A stretch of 64,000 nt of DNA from Paroedura picta. Its lineage: Eukaryota; Chordata; Lepidosauria; Squamata; Gekkonidae. The DNA is taken from assembly GCF_049243985.1 (NCBI RefSeq), contig NC_135374.1:66331434-66395433 (forward strand), given 5' to 3'. The notes beneath the pieces were generated by a model. That model ran no database searches. It saw only the letters and a list, made by a program, of their open reading frames with translations, and had not been told where the DNA came from. Made by a program: the position numbers and the translations under genes. How positions within the stretch are numbered: position 1 is the first letter of the stretch; the number at the start of each line of letters is the position of its first letter. Shown here in pieces: positions 43,193 to 56,500 of the stretch.

Positions 43193-45110
43193 GTGGTCTA
43201 ACAAGTATGATGGCTGCAAACCATGTAAGGCTTTAAAGGTCAAAAAATCTTGAATGCACTCTGGTATTCCACTGGTAGCCAATGCAAGCACCAAAGCAAA
43301 GGGTCCCAGTCAGAACCCATACTGCTGCATTCTGGATCAGCTGGATATTTCCAGAGTAGATTCAACGGCAAGCCTGCATTGAGTGCATTACAGTAATCCA
43401 ATCTGGAAGTGACCCTTGCATGGATCACTGTGGCCAGGTCTGAAGGGAACAGGTATGGCTTCAAGTGTTTAATTTTGTGCAAATGGAGTACCTGGACTTC
43501 TATAAATAATGAAGTATCCAGGAGCGCTCTCAAACTCTTAATGGACAGGGCCAAAGTCAATTGTACTCCATCCAGTATTGGGAGATGGCCAGCCTCATGA
43601 CTCAGCCAAAGGACTATCTTTGTTGGATTCAGTTCCAATCGACTCTGTCGGAGCCTTCCAGCCACAGCTTCTAGATATTGGGCCAATTTACCCTGGACAG
43701 ATTCTGGTCAGCCATTCATGAGGAGACAGAGCTGAGTATCATCAGCATCCTGGAGCCCAAAACTCTGAATCAGCTATGCGAGAGGGTGCATAAAGATTTT
43801 AAACAACATGGGTGAGAGTCTGGACCCCTGTGGGACACCACACACCAATGTATGGTAAGACATTGTTGCCTCCCCCAGTGCCACTTTCTGTTCCCGATTG
43901 CAGAAAATGAGGTCAGCCATGACAAGGCAGTTTCCCATATCCACCACAGCAAATGGGGTAGACTAACAGGCTGTGATTGACCATGTCAAATGTTGCTGAG
44001 ATCTAAAACAACCACTTCAATCCAGCTGTCTCTGAAGATCATCTACCAAGGCAACCAAAATCATCTCCATCTCATGGTCCAGTCAGAAGCCAGACCGGAA
44101 TTAATACAAGATTGAAATGTCCTTCAGAAATTGATGCAGCTGTGCTGCTACCACCTGCTCAACTATCTTACCCAAATATGGCAATTGGGATACTGGTTGG
44201 TAATTAGTTATTTCAAATGGCTCCAGAGATGGTGGTTTTAAAAGAGGACAGATCACCATCTCCTTCAGCCCCTTCAGAAATGTCCCTGTACTCAAGAATT
44301 AATTCACAATATCTCTCAGGGAGTTCACAATTTCCTCCTTGCTGGACTTTACAAGCTTGCTCAGGGATTGAAAAGACAGTGGTAGGCCTCACAGATCTCG
44401 TCAACCAATCAATATTGGCCTCCAAGAGTTGACTGAATTCTACCAGAGTTGTATCTAAAGATGGCCAAGGGGCCTCCAGTTTTTGTACTGTTTCCAAATT
44501 AGTGGGGAGGTCATAGCATAGTGACATGATTTATCCATAATAACATACAAGTGTCTCACAGTTTAAGGCCTGATTAGAATTGTTTACCATTCTCTCCAGG
44601 AGGGATGTTAGTGTCCAAATTATACAAAATAATAATTGCATCAGATATGAACTCACAATGGAAGCAGAGAGGTACTCTTTCTTTGTGGCTTTCATTGCCA
44701 CCTCATATGATCTCAGGTCCCGCTTCCAATGCCTTAGCTCCTTGTTATACCAAGGGATTCGTTTAATGTGGAACTGGAGATGATATTGGGGAGCAACCTT
44801 GTTGATGGCACTGGCAACACAGACACTGCAGTCCTCTATTTGCTCATCTAAGAAGGTGTCTGGGGGTTTCATGTCTCACAGAGCATTCTGGAAACCCTCT
44901 GGATTCATAAGTCTCCGGGCGGGCATAAATTAGCTCTCTGCCCAGACAGTGGGAGGTTGGGAACCCCAAACAGCCTTCAGCCTTTATCAGAATTGGACCC
45001 ACATTCAAACCTGTGCACAATATCAAGTCCAGTGTGTGGCCTGCCTGATGCATGGGACTCAACACAAATTGGGAGAGTCCCAGTGTTGCCATGGATTATG
45101 CCATGATGAT
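43193..45110 (-). pseudogene. L2 LINE, - strand, decayed
   Basis: The - strand encodes in order the endonuclease end (GLSQFVLSPMHQAGHTLDLI, 44844-45092), a linker (KRDLRSYEVAMKATKKEYLS), RT start (VICPLLKPPSLEPFEITNYQ and PVSQLPYLGKIVEQVVAAQL, 44101-44295) and the C-terminus (TSRLDYCNALNAGLPLNLLW, 43240-43686). Several stops and frame changes. Confidence 0.8.
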
Positions 45111-45289
45111 GCTGGCAGTTTTTTTTTCCAGTCCACTTCCTAGTAATAATAGGAATGTTTTTAATTGAGAGAGCAATTCAATTACTGCTGCTTTAGCAAT
45201 AAAACAGTAATATGGTAGAATAATGGAACAGTAGTGAACAGTAATTCAATGGCAGTATACTGATGGCCCTGTGATTGGATGGATCATGT

Positions 45290-45745
45290 GATAATTTACA
45301 TGGGAGGGAGGGAGGTAATGGTTCTGGTCAACCTCAACCAAATGGCTAATAGAAGAGCTCTGAGGGGTATAGGCAGAAAGGCAGTCCTTCAGGTACACTG
45401 GGCCCAGACCTCATATCGCCTTAAAGGTGATTACCAGAACCTTCAGTCTGATCCAGAATTTGACTGGAAGCCAGCACAGTTGTTGAAGGATGGGCCGAAT
45501 GTGGGACCGCCAAGGTGTTGCTGTGAGGATAATGGCTGCAGCATTCTGTAGTTTCCAGATAAAGGTTAAGGGCAGGCCTGCATACAGTGAGATGCAGAAG
45601 TCCAATCTAGAGGTGGCAGTGGTGTGAATCACTCTAGCTAGGTGTTCCGGAGCCAAGCAGGGAGCTAGTAGTTTGGCTTGGTGAAGATGGCAGAATGCCA
45701 GCTGCACTACTCTCATGACCTGAGCCTCACATTAGGTTCAATTTC
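45290..45745 (-). pseudogene. L2 LINE C-terminal fragment
   Basis: A 101-codon - strand frame (45716 to 45411) encodes RVVQLAFCHLHQAKLLAPCL, ATSRLDFCISLYAGLPLTFI and LQQLCWLPVKFWIRLKVLVI, a typical L2 C-terminus. It is separate from the neighbouring L2, since both carry this region. Confidence 0.75.
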
Positions 45746-46560
45746 TCTGAAAGTTTACTCATTGCAGAGATCCTATTGGAGCTGTTTGGAGTTTATGTGG
45801 TATTCACCATCTTGAATAATTTGGTGCCATTTGCAAACATCTCACTGCTCTTATCTGACCCTTCATAACTGTGGAGTGCTAATGTCAGTAGTCTCTGCTT
45901 CCTTGCCTCCTTGTTTACTCTTAGCCTCTATTTGCCATTCTTCAACCAGTAATCAGTCTATAATTTATAAAAGACCAGTGAAAGCAGCATTTTTTGGAGA
46001 AGAAATACTAATGCAGATTTTTGTCTTGGTAAAGAATTCCAATTAATAATGCTCACTTTTTAGATAAATAACAAATAGAGGATGCAGCAGTTCAGTGTGA
46101 TAAGTCAGATTGGCCATGCCTCTTTAAAATGTGGTGACAAGGGCATCTATATTTTACCAAACTGGTGTTTTAAAGAATGTTTCAAGTCAAGCAGTTTGAA
46201 TTTTCTTTGTGAACAGGAAATTTTACCTAAGTGGGAATGCCTATTACTGTCAGGTACTCCAAAAGGAGTATTCTGGGCTTATTAATATCTGATCGATTAT
46301 ACGCTTATCTTTTTGGCTTCTTGCTTTAAACAGGAGTCCTGTGTCTCCTTAAGGACTGCAACACACACACCAGTAGAGCTACCCTTCAGAAACGAAAACT
46401 TGACGCACGTCTCCACGTCAGCGCTGCTATCAAGCAACCAGCGTATCAAAATACAACCAAGAAAAAGAAGAAGTTATATCCAGTGGCTCCTCACACTTTT
46501 CCATTTTTCCTCTCCTGTTGCAGATAACTTCGTCAAATTTCAGGTTTTGACGCAAACGAA
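45746..46560. other. Intergenic sequence upstream of CXorf38
   Basis: AT-rich, with nothing recognised. It becomes GC-rich after about 46600. Confidence 0.4.
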
Positions 46561-46599
46561 ACTTTGCAGCAAATTAAAGTAAGCCACGTTCTATCAGTG

Positions 46600-47560
46600 G
46601 GCAAAAGGGCCATGCCTGGAAGGATAGTAGTTCAGCTGGATGGACGCCAACAAGAGCTTTATGGCCGGGCGCCTTAGCGACGCTCACTGCTCCGGCTTTT
46701 GCCGCCCGCGCTGGCAGGAGGAGGAGGAGGGCTTCGGCGTCTAGGCCAGGCCAGGCTGACGCGCAAGGCGGAGCTTGCCTTGCCATGGCGCTGGCGGAAT
46801 TGGCTGCTCGCCTTAACTGCACCGAGTACAAGAACTGGGTGAAGGCCGGCCATAGCCTGCTGCTGCTGCGATCCGCCCTGCAGCGTTATGCCGGGGAGCA
46901 AGTCCACGCTTTCCACCGCCAGCTCGTCGCCCGCGGCGCAGCTCGCCTTGCCCCGCCAGGCCGCGGCTGCCGAGGGAGCTGCACCCCTCGAGGCAGGCAG
47001 GTGAGGCACGTCGCCGCCTTTCTCTTCCTGCAGCCCTGCGTCTTCGCTGCCCTCCCGCACCCAGCGCGCACTCGCAGCGGCCGCCGCCCCGCCTGCCTTC
47101 TGCCGGTCCCCTTTCACACATGCTGAAGGAGCCGCTGCCAGGCCGCCCTCAATGCTCCGGGCCGCTGGGAAATGGCCAAATCCGGTCGCTGAGGTGTATC
47201 GAAACTGCATTATTTCGCCTGTGTGAAAAGCGCGAGGCAATAAATTGACACAAACACCGTTTTGCGTCTCTTTTCCGCGATGTCCTTTCAAAAACAACCG
47301 GGGCGGGGTGGTGTGTGTGCGTGGAGAGAATATTTACTCCCGGGGCGACGAAACAATTGGAGAGGCGGGGAGACGAGACAGGCGTTTCTCCGCTTTCTCC
47401 CCGCCCTTTAAACTCACCGTCTCCAATAAAGGGGGGGAGAATATCCTTTCCGCGGAGAGGAACCCGCGCCTGACTGTCGCGCTTCGTTTAGGATTAAGGC
47501 GCTCGAAGGAGCTCAGCCAGAGTTTTGCGACTGTTTTTCGTCGTTCCTCCCCCCCCCCCC
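46600..47560 (+). promoter_or_regulatory. CpG-rich promoter region of CXorf38
   Basis: The only long CpG-dense stretch in the window. It spans the start codon at 46785 and contains GC-box-like motifs (GGGGCGGGG near 47299, CCCCGCCC near 47399). No TATA box is evident. The - strand ORFs here reflect base composition. Confidence 0.7.
46785..47000 (+). CDS. CXorf38: CXorf38 exon 1
   Basis: ATG at 46785 is in fair context (TTGCCATGG) and gives [18 protein letters not shown], like human [12 protein letters not shown]. It ends CTPRGRQ at donor GTGAGG. Very GC-rich, inside the promoter island. Confidence 0.9.
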
Positions 47561-50500
47561 CCATTTTGGGAGAGCGGGGTCACTCTGGATGTGCGCACAG
47601 TGCGTGTGAGAGTGTTTTCCTAGCGGTTTAATTTCAGCGGTGTTGGTTCTGTTCAGTCGGAAAGCTCTCTCAGCGGCAGCACAGCTCAGCGATGTGTAGT
47701 TATCGCGTGGCTTTATTTTTGGGAGGAGTGATTCAAGCGGCCTGAAGCCGCAGAATAAATTTTGAGTCCAGTAGCATCTTTTAGAGCCTCTTGTGGCGCA
47801 GAGTGGTAAGGCAGCCGTCTGAAAGCTTTGCACATGAGGCTGTGAGTTCAATCCCAGCAGCCGGCTCAAGGTTGACTCAGCCTTCCATCCTTCCGAGGTC
47901 GGTAAAATGAGTACCCAGCTTGCTGGGGGGTAAACGGTAATGACTGGGGAAGGCACTGGCAAACCACTCCATATTGAGTCTGCCATGAAAACGCTAGAGG
48001 GCGTCACCCCAAGGGTCAGACATGACCCGGTGCTTGCACAGGGGATACCTTTACCTTTACCTTTAGCATCTTTAAGACCAACAAAGTTTTATTGAGCTTT
48101 CGTACACACATCTGAGGAGCATTGTATCTGAAGAAGTGCGTACACACGGAAACTCATAATTTGAATGAAACTTTGATGTTCTTAAACATGCTACTGGGCT
48201 CAACATTTATTTTGGGAGGAGTAACATCTTTATGTAGTCCTTTTAAGGACCTTAGATTATCTCTGCGGTCGTCACACGATCTTTTCGTTGTAATCTGGTT
48301 ACTTAATATGCTGGCCCAGCCCTCAGGGCAGGAAAAACAGTGCTGCAGCGAGATGCAGATCAGGAAGTTGACAATGCCCTGAAGTTCACATCAGTAGATG
48401 ATAACCAGTTGTCATCAATGAAGGAAGTCTATTCTTTATAGAATACATACAAAAATTACCAATTTACTTCAGATCAGGGCTTCTAAAACTTTTTAAATTT
48501 TAAGAACTGTATTCTATGTATAATACATCAATCTTATATCAGGTTAAAAAGATTACCTATTGTGAAGGTTGTGAAAAATATCATACATATATCAAATATC
48601 ATATGTTCTTGTGTTATAAGCAGACACTATAACATGTGTGACCTTCCTCACTGCTTCAGAAGGTTGCTGTGTTGGTCTGTAGTACAACAGCTAGATACAA
48701 GTGCAGTGCAAGACCCCTGCCAGAAAAGAAAAGTATGCATCCTTCCTAGAAGGAAAAAAATATCTTGCACCTTCTCTAGAATTTTGGGATGATCAGAGGC
48801 AGCTTTATTTCAAAACACTTCCTGATTTATTTGAGATTTTATATTTACTTTTGTTTATTGTGTTACTCCTGTCATACACTGGGGTATTTTATCAACTGCA
48901 GTCAGGGACCAAGAGCCACAGTAGAGAATCAGTAAAGTTGTAGATCTCAGCATCCATATGTCTATCCCCCCCCCCCACAAAAACCCACACACACCATGAG
49001 AGGTGGGGTATAAAAATAAATAAATAAAAATACACAGAGAAATTTTGTCAGCAGAGAAGAGTCCCAACCTGGCCCATCAGTTAGACTGGGATGTAGAGAA
49101 CTACAAATAAAACATCTCCCTCTTGTGAAAAGCTTAAATCACTGCCTTAAATTTCAGCTTACATATCATAAGGTCATTTGCAATACTGGCATTTCTTTTT
49201 CTTTTGTAGTTTCAACCTGCCTGTACCTTATGTAAAGAATGGAAGAAGGAGATTCTGAATCATCACACACATAGGAATGGGGAAGTTAACTGGGGAAACT
49301 GCAGACCATGGCTTTGGCCTTCTAACTCATGGGAGTTTGCAAAGGTAATACCAGATGGTCTTTATTAGACAGATTCTACTACAGTTTTCACAGATGTAAT
49401 GGTTAAGAGCAGCAGCTTCTAATCTGGAGAGCCAGGTTTGATTTCTTGCTGTTCCACATACAACCATCTGGGTGACTTTGGGCTTGTCGCAGTTCTTTTA
49501 AAGCTGTTCTCACAGAGCAGTTCTTCCAGAGCTCTCTCAGCCCCACCTGCCTCACAGAGTGCCTGTTGTGGGGAAAAGAATGGAAGGTGATTGCAAGCCA
49601 CTTTGAGACTCTTTTGGGTAGTGAAATGCAGGGTATAAAACCAACTCTTCTTCAGTAATCTGTTGACACAAAGTGTATATTAGGGTAGCATAATTTAGGG
49701 TATCCACAAGGACTTGTGAAGAGGCATCTCATTTTCTTCTCAATATTTTCTCTTGTCCATTAGTAAAAGCTCCCATACTCTCCTTTTTCTTTCTTCCCCA
49801 TCCACAAGCCAGCCTGCGTTTTCATCTTACAACCTTCTCTCCCCTTGGTAGGGTTTACCTACAAAACTATGATGCCCTTGTGCAGTGGAGAACCTGTAAG
49901 GGTTTGTAAGCAGCACTTCATTTTCCTTTCCTCCTAGCAACCTTCATATCCTCAATTTTCCTTTTCTCTTTCCCATCTACCCACCAACTGACATTTTATC
50001 TGCCCCCCCATCCTTAGCTACATTTTTTTAGTTTCATTTACACCCTGTTTTCTCCACAATGGGCACCAAAAACATTACCTTCCATTTTACTCTCACAACA
50101 ACCATGAAGTATGTTAGGCTAGGAATGTGTAACTGATCCAAAGTCCTCCAGTGGGCTTCAGAATGGTGATTTCATCCTGCAGAATGGTGATTTCATCCTG
50201 GGTCCCTTAGATCAGGGGTCGCCAACCTCCAGTCTGCGGCCCGGTACCGGGCTGCGAAGGCCTCGGTGCTGGGCCACCAGCAACCGTACCTGCCTCTTCT
50301 CCTCCCCCACTGTGAGAAGCTCGCCCCGAGTGAAGCGGCCGCCAAAGTGGCTGCTTCACTCACAGCCCGGCTAGCTTCTTGCTGTGAGAGTGGGGGGAAG
50401 AGGCAGGCGCGGCCTCTGGCATGCCAGCGGACGCTAACGCATGCGCGCGGAGCTGCTGCACATGCGCAATAGTGCCCCCTGTTAGCACATGCACATGCGT

Positions 50501-53500
50501 GTTAGCGCCACCTGCTGGCGAAAACGTGCATGCGCATGGCTGGGCCGGCAGCTTTCCCTCAACCCCGGAGGCGGTCCTCAACCAGAAAAAGGTTGGGGAC
50601 CGCTACCTTAGATCCTAGAGTGAAACTGACAACTGTATTACACTCACTGTCATGTTGTGGCAGCCAAGCCTGGTTGAGTCATGCAAGTTGAGTGGTGGGA
50701 AGTCTTCCAGTGGTTGACAGTGGGCCAGGTCCTGATGAATCCTCCCCAAAGACCAGAACAGCTCTGGGAAAGGCTTTTGTCCATGCATGATGCACCTTTC
50801 CGGGTGGTCAGAGGGCAAACTTCATCCCTTTTCATCAGCATGGCTGAATCTACCCCAGTGTTTATGCCTTAAGAACTCTGCTTAGTCATGGCTCCTAGCA
50901 TATGTACATTATAATAAACCCATGGCTTAAAAGTATGTTGAATGCTATCTAGTGTAAAACTTTATTTTGCAGTCTTGGTTTCTGGAAAATGAAAAGTGAT
51001 TTATTTGTGCGCCACTCCCAGTTATACAGTATTTGGTAACAGAAAAGATAAAAAAGTCCAGAACGTGTCTTTGTATTTAGTATGAAATATTATTGTGCAT
51101 GCAAGTAGAAGCACACAGTGGATATCAATCAAATGAGAATATAAAGTAGAAAAGAACTAATCGAATTACTTTTAAACTCTGCTCAAAACTGCTTTCTAAG
51201 TCCATGATAAAGCTAGGATCAGAAGCAGAAATCATAGCAAGACCTCTGTTCTTTCCACTGAACTTGAGTTCTGGCATAACTATCAGTTAACTTTAAAAGA
51301 GCATGTTGCTGGTTTCTGAAACATAAATGATGACATTGACTGCGTGTTTTCTGCCTTATTTATTTTCTGCCTTATTATTTTCTGCCTTATTGTACAGGCA
51401 TATATGCCTCGTGGGAAAACAGACATTTCTGGACCAGACAAGTGTGATGCATCAGCTCTGTTAAACCTTTTCAATTTCTGTGATCATTTCAGCAGCATTG
51501 ATCAGACAAAAGTAAGAGAGGTAATCCAACAACGGACAATGACATTTCTTTTAATTTGTAGCAGATCTTCTGCTAAAAAACTTGCATCTACTTCTGCCAA
51601 AGTCCCATGTGAAAACACACTGTTCTTCCCCAGGTTTTAAGTCATTCATGGAGAATTCAGAAGGGGCTTCAATTTGCTTTAGAGGAGAAAGTAGGAGGCA
51701 TTGAAGAATAACCACAAATAATGGCTGGCAATTAAACCAACCCCAAACTTATGGGCTTCTGACTCTTAGCATTACTTACATGAACATCTTAGCTTTTCTT
51801 TCTGGGAAATTCATGATCCTGTATGGCTTAACAAAATGTAATTCAGGTTGAGGTTGAAGAACTATGAGATGAGAAAAATCAGTGATAACAGGACTCTCTA
51901 CTGGCTCATGTGCCCACTATTTTTACTTGGAAAACCAAAAGTGTTACGTTTCTGCCCATCAAGAGAAAATGCCAGGAAATAAAAACATTTTTTTCATAAG
52001 TAATTATGATTCTTTGAGAGGCAGGGTGCATTTATTTATATTTCGATTTATATGTTGCCCCTCTCCAGATGATCTCAAGGCAGCTTACATCAGTCAATAA
52101 AACCCATACAAAAATAGAGATTAAAATAAAGCCAATAAAACCTAATTCCAACACCCCTACATAGTACTGCATAGTACTTGTAGGATGAAACATTATTGAA
52201 AGGACCCTAATTTTAAAACTATGAGATCTTTTTACACTCTTTCAGATGATGTTATTGAAATGATCTGCTTGATGTTCATTACAGTGGAATCATGCAGGAT
52301 TACTTCCACTAAGCACCTTGAAATTGACGCATAGTAAATTGTTTTTGTCTAGATGATAATTTCTTAAATTCCCCCGAGGGATCATGTCTTTTGATAAAAT
52401 CATACCCCTGGTTTGAACAAGACTTGGGATTTCTTGCTCATTACTGTTGTTAAGTATCTTCGCAAACTTGGAACCCCCCACTCATTACTGGTGTTAACTA
52501 GCTTAGCATAATCAGTAAATATCATCTATATTTTTCTTCCCTAGATTTGAATATCATATAATTGTATTTCACCATGTACCTCCTGCATTTCTTGGTCTCT
52601 TGACCCAGCTGTTTATTTTGTATACATCTACATAACATGATGGATTAATGAGGATCCACTGGTTGCATCTGAAGGAACTAGTGTAGTTTCACAAAAAGCT
52701 CATGCTGGAATAAAAATGTGTTAGTCTTGAAGATGTCACAAGAATTTTGTATCCAGCCAGCTATCGGTGAAAGCCACCAACAGCTGCAGATCTTGCCAGT
52801 TTTTCCCTTCCAGTTTCCCCTTTCTGACTCAGAAAATAGATCCCCTGGGTTACGTACATATGGGTTTGTCATGGACTCTGACAGAAATGGTATAGAACCG
52901 TGTAGAAAGTAAGGCTAAGAATATGATTTTTGGTTTTCAAACCTGTAAACATTTATTGCTTCTTACAGTCTCAGTTTTGTTCTCACTTGAGAAAGATGAT
53001 TTATGAGTAAAGTAAGAGAAAAGCCCATTTTAAAAAATGGGCCTTGGAAGACCAGCAGGCCACCTCCAGAGGTGCCAGTTGGGCCGCGAAGGGCTCTCGC
53101 CCTGTCACAGACCCGGTGAGAGCCCTTCACAGGTCAAGGGGGAAGGGAAAGCCCCCTCCCATTGGTCATGCTCCTCAAGAGCTGGCAGGTGCGGCGAGAG
53201 CCCTTCACAGGCCAGGTGGGGAGGGAAAGCCCCCTTCCACCTGCCGCGCTCCACAGGAGGTGCCGGTTGGAGCATGAAGCAGCAAGCCAGGCAGCGTCAA
53301 AAAGCAGTGCCAGTGGGCCAAGCAGCGGGCCAAGCAGTGTCAGCGGGACAAGCAGCGTCAGAAAGCTCCCCCCATCAGGTGCGCGCCTCTGGAGCTGGTG
53401 GTTGGCGGCCGGGCTGAGCCTCTGGGAAGGGTGTGAGCCGTCAAAGTGCCCTCCTCGCCGGCCAGGAACCTTCTGTCTGCGAGGCTGGGTGAGAGGCTCG

Positions 53501-56500
53501 CGCTTGGCTCATGGAGGCGGGCGCTCCAGGGGCTGGGCCAATCCGGACACGTCTCTGACTTGGTCCACTGGAACAGAAGAGCTAGCCAGACTGGCGGTTC
53601 TGGGATCCCAGACAGGGTCCAGACACCACCCGGACAGGGACGTCCAGCTGGCTCTTTCAGAATAATTAAGAAGAACTTATCGTAAGGATGGCCAAGAACA
53701 GAATAATCAGAACAGTTTGAAACAAATATTCCTTGACACGTATTCCCTCTGAAGTTATTATGTAAGATGCTCAAAGGTGTCTTACATCATAACTTCAGAG
53801 CGAACAAATTAGATGGTTTAATAAAGAGAATTGAGGTGCACATAATTGGGCAGATAGAAGATAGCCAAGACTACTGAATCTCTCAAAGTTGGGTTGCAGT
53901 GAGACTAACTTTTAGGTGAAAACGTAAGAATCTTATAAATAGTATTTTATTTTAAAAATTTAAGATAGGATAAGGATTGATATGTATGCCTTTTATTTCT
54001 AATCTAATTGGCTGAAGCTAGTATTTCTTGTAGCATTGTGATTTCCAGAGTTATTAGAATGATATTTCCACAGTCTAATGTGAGAGAAGGCCCCATGTAT
54101 GCCTCCCGCTTGGGACAGCCCTGCCGCAGCCTCCTCAGGTCTTGGCAGCACCTGCCCGGGGAAGGGGGCTAGCACCTGTATTTTTTCCACAATGGGCTTT
54201 TTTGCTCATTTTAAATAAAAATGTTAAAAGACTATCTTGTGTGATTCTTGGCTGAGATACAAGGCTTTCTCCTGAGACAGGAATAAATAAAATTTCTGGC
54301 ATCTTTTCAGTCTGAAGACTTCTTATCCATCAGGGGTTGATTGTTAGAGAGAATAGTAATCTAATACAGCCTTGTGATTTAGAAGTTAGTGCATTGCTTT
54401 AGAATAGACAAAGAGCATCTTAGTTTCTCCATGCCTTTTTTAATATTAATTTTAATATTAATACAGGGATAAAACTCTGTAACAGGGTTATGGACTACAG
54501 TGGAAATGGGGTTAGGCATTGCTCATGTCCATACAGATCCAGTGACCCTGCTAATCAACTTTGTTGGGATCGGAGGGGCTGTTGGGGGGAGGAAAAAGAG
54601 AGGGAGATCTGTGACCCTTTAACAAAGGGATTGCTGGTTCTGACTTCATGTATTTTTGTCTAGTTTTTTGTACTGTGAATATCAGTTGTGTGATCGTTTG
54701 CTTTGTAATATTGGCAAATGTAGTCTAAATGGAGCCTCTTGTGGTGCAGAGTGGTAAGGGAGCCGTCTGAAAGCTTTGCCCATGAGGCTGGGAGTTCAAT
54801 CCCAGCAGCCGGCTCAAGGTTGACTCAGCCTTCCATCCTTCCGAGGTCAGTAAAATGAGTAAAATGAGTACCCAGCTTGCTGGGGGGTAAACGGTAATGA
54901 CTGAGGAAGGCACTGGCAAACCACCCCGTATTGAGTCTGCCATGAAAACGCTGGAGGGCGTCACCCCAAGGGTCAGACATGACTCGGTGCTTGCACAGGG
55001 GATACCTTTACCTTTACCTTTACCTTTAGTCTAAATGCTTTTGCATTTATATGACTTCTGATGTTTTGAGTACATACTAAAAGTGATTTGTAAATTGCTC
55101 TTTCCCTTCTTCATCGTGTAATTTCAAATGAAGAAGACATACCTGAAGTTATTAGGCCAGTTTTGTCATACTTAACAGTAGCATTGAACAGCTTTCTAAA
55201 TGAATGAATTGATCATAATTCCAGAAAAGTCAGAATCCCTTTCAAAGTACTATTTTGTTTATTTAAGTATTGTGTATGCATACAAATGCAAAAATACATC
55301 ATGATAGTCTGTAATATGTTATCAGGTAATAGTACCTATACTCAGGAACCATAATATTTACAAGACGTTTATCCCATCAAGTATTTTCATTCTAGTAGCA
55401 ACTATGTGTGATTCTGCCATGAAAACTCAGTTGCTAGCCTCCAAGGTAGAGCTGTAATTTGAGAAATGGTTCACAATTTGCCTCTAATAGGTTAAGCTGT
55501 TTTGCTCATATTAACATCTCTAGGTGATTAAGTGCCGGAATGAACTAATGCATTCTTCAGATATGAAAGTCTCTTCTTCCTGGCTGGAAATATTTGGAAA
55601 TCATGTTCAGAATTTGCTAAAAGAATTCCAGCATGTTCCAGAGGCCGAGGGAGCTTGTACAAGGATAAAGAAGGTAACACTTGCCACTTTCCCTTGCTTG
55701 TGGGGTTTTCTTGGGGGGGGGTTGTAAAATGTTATTTAAAAACAAAGATATATACATAAATAGGAAATTACATAAGATACATTGCCAATTTAAATGCCAT
55801 CATGCCCTGCCTCCATGCAGCAGTAGTCAATTTTACTACTATTTCCAATTATATAGTTGTCTGTTCCATTCTTGACCATGGAAGGTTTACTCTACTCATA
55901 GAAGATGTATCTCTATTTTTCTGATAAATGGTTAATTTCACCCAAGTAGATCTCCTTTATTTTCATCAACCAGCCTTAAAGGAGTGAATGTCACCTGTAA
56001 TTCATTTTCAGTAGGTTTTCTCTAAAGAAGAGGCAAATGGTAAAGGTAGGACCATGAGTGAAGATAAATTTCTACTTTGAATAATCCAAGTTGTTATCTA
56101 AGTTTTTTGGTCACCTGATGTGGAAGTTTTAATCAGATTTGAGCATTGTTTTCAATATACTAGAATACATAATAATGGAAATAAAACTTTTACCATCTGC
56201 TAGTAGCAGTTCCTCAAACTTTGTTATAGGTCTTAAAATTGCAGTGGGAAATGTTATTTATGCACACCATTCCCCAATTTATTTAGTTTATTAGTAAAAT
56301 AATAGTAAAATAATGGCATTTAATTAAAGAATTAATGAAAACCCTCAAAACTAGGGAGAGCCTTTGTAAAGATTCAGAGTTTTTCTTTAAAATAAATATA
56401 CAACCTGGAAGCTCCTCATTTATATCTGGGAAGTAGCTAAGGCATATTTTAGAGGGATTGTCATAAGCTTTGCATCAATAAAATTAGAAAGAAAGGAATA

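Larger units (their letters stand above)
50035..50640 (-). repeat. tRNA-derived SINE (second family), split by hAT
   Basis: In reverse orientation: TTTTCTCCACAATGGGCACC, CTCTCACAACAACCATGAAG and CCTGGGTC, resuming after the hAT element with AGATCCTAGAGTGAAACTG. Same family as 14839-15035. Confidence 0.5.

Noticed and set aside
46674-47297. A 207-codon - strand ORF across the CXorf38 promoter, with Ala/Arg-rich content
   Set aside because: It lies in CpG-rich DNA where stops are rare, overlaps exon 1 of a well-supported gene and resembles no known protein.
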